DNA from: BQJD01 sp964350265
Lineage (GTDB): Bacteria; Pseudomonadota; Gammaproteobacteria; Arenicellales; CAJQKF01
Assembly: GCA_964350265.1 (NCBI GenBank)
Contig: CAYGJZ010000002.1
Span: 1-64,000 of the forward strand
Direction: 5' to 3'
Length of the DNA stretch: 64,000 bases
The notes below the pieces were generated by a model. It worked only from the letters and a program-made list of their open reading frames with translations, did no database searches and was not told where the DNA came from. The translations under genes were made by a program, and so were the position numbers. Of the stretch, positions 60,549 through 64,000 are shown piece by piece. Position 1 is the first letter of the stretch; each line of letters begins with the position of its first letter.

Positions 60549-61793
60549 ATGTCCATCACGGTGCTTGAGAATGCCTTTCTGCTGGACTGCACGGGGGCGG
60601 AGCCCCGGGACGGTGCCGCGGTCGTGATCGAGGACTCGATCATTCGCGAAGTCGTCGAGCCTGGTGGCAGGTTGTCCGCTTTTCCTGATGCCCGGAGAAT
60701 CGACTTGCACGGGCTGACATTGATGCCAGGGCTGATCGACGCCCACGTGCATCTTTGCGCGGTGGAATCGAACCCGGCGGAGCAGCATCGACAAATCCCA
60801 CCGAGCCTGGTGGCGGCAAAGGCGGTTCGACGGCTGGAGCAAACCCTGTTGCAGGGGTTCACCACGGTACGTGACGCGGGCGGTGCCGACTACGGCTTTC
60901 GCGAGATGGTGGAACAAGGCGTGGTCGAGGGGCCACGGGTGCGGGTCAGCGGCAATCACATCTACCAGACTGGCGGGCACGGCGACAAGCGACGGCCGGC
61001 GGAACTGTGCTGCGCGATCCAGGCCACCGATGTCGGCATCGTCGGCGCGGTAGCCGATGGCTGCGACGAGGTTCGCAAGGTGGTTCGCGAGCAACTGCGC
61101 CGCCATGCAGACCAGGTCAAGCTGATGTGTTCCGGTGGCGCGATGTCTCCTGGCGACGAACTGGAAACGTCACAGTTCACCCGAGAGGAAATTGCCGTCG
61201 CGGTCGCCGAGGCCGCCGCCGCCAACCGCTACGTCATGGCGCATGCCTACTCCGGTGCAGCGGTGCGCAACGCAGTGGCAGCAGGCGTACGTTCCATCGA
61301 GCACGGCAACCTGATGGACGAAGAAGCGGCAAGACTGATTCGCGATGCTGGTGCCTACCTGGTGCCGACGCTGGTGACCTACGAGGCCATCGCGCGCAAC
61401 AGTGAGCGCATGGGCATCAGTGCCTTCATGCTCGAAAAGGTCAACGCGGCACGGGAGAAGGGGTTGCAGAGCCTGGAATACGCCTATCGTGCCGGCGTGA
61501 AGATCGGCTCCGGGTCAGACTTGCTCGGCGGCATGTTCCGATACCAGGCCCATGAACTCGAGCTGCAGGGCGAGGTGCAGCCGGCAATGGACGTCTTGCT
61601 CTCCGCGACCCGTGTCAACGCCGAAATCATGCGACTGGACGATCAGATCGGCACGGTGGAAGCCGGAAAGATTGCCGATCTCCTGGTGGTGCGCGGTAAC
61701 CCGTTGAAGGATCTTTGTGTATTCCAGGATACCGACAACCTGCGCGTGATCATGAAGGAAGGCCGGGAAGTCAAGAACCTGTTGCCGGGGTAG
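60549..61793 (+). CDS. Amidohydrolase family protein (imidazolonepropionase/prolidase-like)
   Basis: A 414-residue metallohydrolase. The metal site has DAHVHLC (HxH), VKLMCSGGAM with the possible carbamylated Lys, VMAHAYS (His), SIEHGN (His) and GSGSDLLGG (Asp). Members remove an amide or dipeptide and open cyclic imides or lactams. The start at 60549 lies 10 bp after the monooxygenase stop, so the two are co-transcribed. Convergent with the GntR gene 4 bp beyond. Confidence 0.88.
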   Translation: MSITVLENAFLLDCTGAEPRDGAAVVIEDSIIREVVEPGGRLSAFPDARRIDLHGLTLMPGLIDAHVHLCAVESNPAEQHRQIPPSLVAAKAVRRLEQTLLQGFTTVRDAGGADYGFREMVEQGVVEGPRVRVSGNHIYQTGGHGDKRRPAELCCAIQATDVGIVGAVADGCDEVRKVVREQLRRHADQVKLMCSGGAMSPGDELETSQFTREEIAVAVAEAAAANRYVMAHAYSGAAVRNAVAAGVRSIEHGNLMDEEAARLIRDAGAYLVPTLVTYEAIARNSERMGISAFMLEKVNAAREKGLQSLEYAYRAGVKIGSGSDLLGGMFRYQAHELELQGEVQPAMDVLLSATRVNAEIMRLDDQIGTVEAGKIADLLVVRGNPLKDLCVFQDTDNLRVIMKEGREVKNLLPG

Positions 61794-61797
61794 GGGG

Positions 61798-62535
61798 CTA
61801 GAACCAGATCTCCTCCGCCGGCTTGTGTGCAAGGTTGATGTCAAGCAGCTCGGAACTGGAAAGCAACGCCTGGGAAACCATTTCGCGGGCGGCGCGAATC
61901 TGCTCGGCGGCAACGCCTTCGGCGACTTCTCCGTCCTGGCGCGCCAGCGCATCCACCAGCAGTCGGTGTTCGTGCTGCATTTGCGGCGTGCGGTCGCGTA
62001 GCGAAAGGCCGAAGTGGAACAGGCGCTCCATGTCCTCGAGCAGCTGACCGATCATGCGCGCGAGACGTTCGTTGCCGGAAGCCCGGGCAATGGTCACGTG
62101 GAACTCGTAGTTGGCTCGAAGGAAGACCGCGGTTCCCTGTTTGTCGTCGACGTTGTACTCGGTGCGGCAGATCTCGTCGAGGCGTCGCAGTCGCTCGGCA
62201 TCGACGCCGTTCTGTGCCGCCAGGCGGGCCGCGGGCGGCTCCAGGAACAGGCGCAGCTGAAAGATGTTGTTGACGTCGCGGATGGTGATCGGCGCGATGA
62301 CGTAACCACGACGATGTACCGGTCGCACCAGGCCTTGCTGCGACAGTCGGGTCAGGGCGGCGCGAATCGGTGCCTTGCCAAGCTTGAGGCGTTCCGAGAG
62401 CTGTGACTCGGTGACCTCGGAGCCCGGTTTCAGCAAGCAGTGGATGATTTCCTGCTTGATCTGGTCATAGGCGAGGTCGCCAAGCAGGGCGGGGGACTTT
62501 CGCTTGCTGGTCGTGGTTTTCTTCTGCGCCGCCAT
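61798..62535 (-). CDS. GntR family transcriptional regulator (FCD domain)
   Basis: A 245-residue FadR/FCD-type regulator. The N-terminal winged helix (LAYDQIKQEIIHCLLKPGSEVTESQLSERLKLGKAPIRAALTRL..., cut here) and the C-terminal helical FCD domain (FHVTIARASGNERLARMIGQLLEDMERLF) are clear. Such proteins bind short inverted repeats and release them on binding an organic acid. It sits in the middle of the island, so it is the best candidate for the TAACATGTTA sites. Its own upstream region has several ATGT-core variants, suggesting autoregulation. Confidence 0.92.
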   Translation of the reverse strand: MAAQKKTTTSKRKSPALLGDLAYDQIKQEIIHCLLKPGSEVTESQLSERLKLGKAPIRAALTRLSQQGLVRPVHRRGYVIAPITIRDVNNIFQLRLFLEPPAARLAAQNGVDAERLRRLDEICRTEYNVDDKQGTAVFLRANYEFHVTIARASGNERLARMIGQLLEDMERLFHFGLSLRDRTPQMQHEHRLLVDALARQDGEVAEGVAAEQIRAAREMVSQALLSSSELLDINLAHKPAEEIWF

Positions 62536-62554
62536 GGCCGGGGGACGAGCTCCT

Positions 62555-62600
62555 GTATATGTTTTCTGTCATGTCACTATACACGTTCATGTACATGTTT
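62555..62600. promoter_or_regulatory. Cluster of degenerate operator-like sites at the GntR promoter
   Basis: GTATATGTTT (62555-62564), TGTCATGTCA (62567-62576) and GTACATGTTT (62591-62600) score 6, 7 and 7 of 10 against TAACATGTTA. Spacing between the two better ones is 24 bp. Possibly the autoregulatory sites, weaker than those of the catabolic genes. Confidence 0.4.
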
Positions 62601-62742
62601 GGGATGCTTTGTTGATGCGGTCGTAATGGACGATTATCCGGGAAGTTACCGGCCGCTTGCCTGGATTGAGGTCAGGACTGCGAACTGCAAGATGACCGGG
62701 AATTCGTGTGGCCTGCGCAGGAATCGAAGGTTCGCATGGTCA

Positions 62743-62775
62743 ATAACATGTTATATATCATCCTTAAAAATGTTA
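62743..62775 (+). promoter_or_regulatory. Tandem GntR-type operator upstream of the dioxygenase-rhodanese gene
   Basis: ATAACATGTTAT is a perfect 12-bp palindrome at 62743-62754, and AAAAATGTTA (8/10) at 62766-62775 is exactly 22 bp further, centre to centre. It lies about 127 bp before the ATG at 62903. Confidence 0.75.
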
Positions 62776-62902
62776 AACTCGCGGACGCATTCCGCAAGTA
62801 CATCGGCGAGCCTGGCTGCTGCCGTTGGCCAGGCCGCGTCGATCCCCGGAGATGCCCGTTTCGCGGGCGTGGCCGGTCGCACACCAGTGAGGGGTCCTAC
62901 CC

Positions 62903-64000
62903 ATGACGAGTACATCTGAGTCCGTTGTCGAGCAACGTACCGCCGCGGTCGCCACCACCATGGCCCGCATCGGGGACCTGGTGCAGGAGAGCGGCATCAA
63001 CCGCGGTACGCTGGAGGAGATCAAGCAGGTGCTGATCGATCTCGCCATGCAGACCGGCCTGTTTCCCAAGGCCCACTACCCGGTTCCTGCCACGGGCAAG
63101 GGATTCATCTATCGCTTGTTCGACGATCTGGACGCCGGGCTGGCGCTGTACGCATCGGCAGGCGTCCCGGGCAAGTACCAGCCGCCACACAACCACACCA
63201 CCTGGGCTGCCATCGCCGCGGTCTATGGCGACGAGCACAACGTGATGTACGAGCGCACCGACAACGGTGCCACCCCCGGCCACGGCAGCCTGCGCCGAAG
63301 TGGCGAGGTGATCGTCAGCCCGGGAACCGGGGTGGCACTGATGCCGGACGACTTTCACACCATCGAGGTCACCAGTGCCGAGCCTTCCCTGCACTTGCAT
63401 GTCTATGGTCGAAGCCTGGAGCGGCTCCCGGGGCGGATCTTCTTTCAAACTCCGGACAGTACAACCTATGCCACCTTTCCGGCCAATCCGAACATTCGTA
63501 CCCCGGTGGTTACCCCGGCCGCACTTCGTTCTCTGATCCTGTCCGATGCCGAACTCGCCCTGCTCGACGTGCGCGAAGAACGTGCGTATTCCGAGGAGCA
63601 CCTGCTGACCGCCACGTCGACCCCCTTGTCGACCCTGGAACTGCGCATTGCGGCTCTTGTGCCAGCCAGGAAAACCACGATCGTGTTGTGCGATGGCGGT
63701 GGCGATCTGGCCAATCGGGCAGCCACTTTGCTGGCGCGCCAGGGCTACCGCAACCTGTCCGTGCTCGATGGTGGCGTCAACGGCTGGAAGCGCGCCGGCT
63801 ACGCCGTCTACGCGGGCATGCACGTGCCCAGCAAGGCCTTTGGAGAGTTCGTCGAGGACAAGGAGAAGACGCCGTCCATCCAGGCCGAAGACCTGGCCGG
63901 GCAGCTCGCCGCGGGCGAGCACTGGACGGTGATCGATTGCCGGCCGCGGGAGGAATACGCACGTGGCACGTTGCCTGGCGCTATCAACTGCCCGGGTGTC
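62903..64000 (+). CDS. Cysteine-dioxygenase-type cupin fused to rhodanese domains (3' end beyond window)
   Basis: At least 366 residues, cut by the window edge. Residues 1-190 form a cysteine dioxygenase/3-mercaptopropionate dioxygenase-like cupin: metal ligands H96 and H98 (PPHNHTTW) and H152 (DDFHTIEV). Such enzymes add O2 to a thiol to make a sulfinate. From about 200 a rhodanese domain follows, with Cys263 in VLCDGGGDLANRA, and a second begins at about 325 (IDCRPREEYARGTLPGA). The N-terminal cupin is fused to the same rhodanese array as the protein at 46479, and the shared VPSKAFGEFVE segment confirms homology. The start at 62903 is the only ATG before the cupin with a clear context; the tandem operator lies upstream. 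Confidence 0.85.
   Translation, partial: MTSTSESVVEQRTAAVATTMARIGDLVQESGINRGTLEEIKQVLIDLAMQTGLFPKAHYPVPATGKGFIYRLFDDLDAGLALYASAGVPGKYQPPHNHTTWAAIAAVYGDEHNVMYERTDNGATPGHGSLRRSGEVIVSPGTGVALMPDDFHTIEVTSAEPSLHLHVYGRSLERLPGRIFFQTPDSTTYATFPANPNIRTPVVTPAALRSLILSDAELALLDVREERAYSEEHLLTATSTPLSTLELRIAALVPARKTTIVLCDGGGDLANRAATLLARQGYRNLSVLDGGVNGWKRAGYAVYAGMHVPSKAFGEFVEDKEKTPSIQAEDLAGQLAAGEHWTVIDCRPREEYARGTLPGAINCPGV

Larger units (their letters stand above)
62536..62902. other. 367-bp divergent promoter region of GntR and dioxygenase-rhodanese genes
   Basis: No gene seen. The left half carries degenerate ATGT-core sites near the GntR start, the right half the tandem operator at 62743-62775. The AT-rich patch around the operator probably contains the dioxygenase promoter. 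Confidence 0.55.

Noticed and set aside
1..64000. tRNA, rRNA, CRISPR arrays, transposases, phage or integrase genes, toxin-antitoxin pairs, riboswitches
   Set aside because: Looked for on both strands; none with convincing sequence support. The island at 46-64 kb has no visible mobility gene or attachment repeat.

Overview
The window is a high-GC stretch of a proteobacterial (Pseudomonadota) chromosome, most likely a heterotrophic, possibly marine gammaproteobacterium; the phylum rests on gene content and the class is a guess. Supporting genes include Gram-negative outer-membrane proteins (a patatin-barrel autotransporter and a beta-barrel ending in Phe), IclR/GntR/HxlR regulators, TRAP and ABC importers and many CoA-based catabolic enzymes. 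Three 100-N runs mark scaffold joins. The first is flanked by an exact 55-bp duplication, so the gene it appears to break is intact. No rRNA, tRNA, CRISPR, phage, plasmid or insertion sequence was seen.

Layout. 0-5.8 kb: diguanylate cyclase, sulfotransferase-like protein, Gly-rich exported protein, LysE-type exporter, DUF2200 protein. 6.1-13.2 kb: a plus-strand operon with a dedicated succinate dehydrogenase/fumarate reductase-type complex (A-C-D-B), acyl-CoA ligase, aldehyde dehydrogenase and enoyl-CoA hydratase. 13.2-23.8 kb: an aspartase/fumarase-superfamily lyase, an IclR regulator, and a minus-strand unit with a ComA-like phosphosulfolactate synthase, a TAXI-TRAP importer and an FAD reductase/dehydrogenase, with a sulfatase upstream. 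The two main units carry near-identical 17-bp palindromes, so 6-21 kb is probably one IclR-controlled catabolic region with a sulfonate flavour.

24.5-27.7 kb: envelope proteins. 27.7-38.0 kb: a minus-strand region with two M81 (MlrC-type) metallopeptidases, a class III aminotransferase, a polar amino-acid ABC importer, an IclR regulator and a PYROXD2-like oxidoreductase, which looks like uptake and breakdown of an amino-acid-like or peptide-like compound. 38.5-46.3 kb: methyltransferases, the GapJ-ArsJ arsenate detoxification pair, an EamA exporter, a hydrolase-LuxR fusion and an HxlR regulator.

46.4-64.0 kb is the most interesting part. It is an island bracketed by a four-domain rhodanese and by a cysteine-dioxygenase-type cupin fused to rhodanese. 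In between lie a glutathione transferase, a PaaK-like CoA ligase, an SDR lacking its catalytic residues, two amidohydrolases, an AcuI-type acrylyl-CoA reductase, a cupin, an ABC importer, a flavin reductase with a luciferase-type monooxygenase, a VOC protein and a GntR regulator. The palindrome TAACATGTTA, in several places as two copies exactly 22 bp centre to centre, precedes almost every transcription unit. That defines a single regulon, which I infer degrades an organosulfur (thiol- or sulfonate-bearing) acid. The substrate is unknown.
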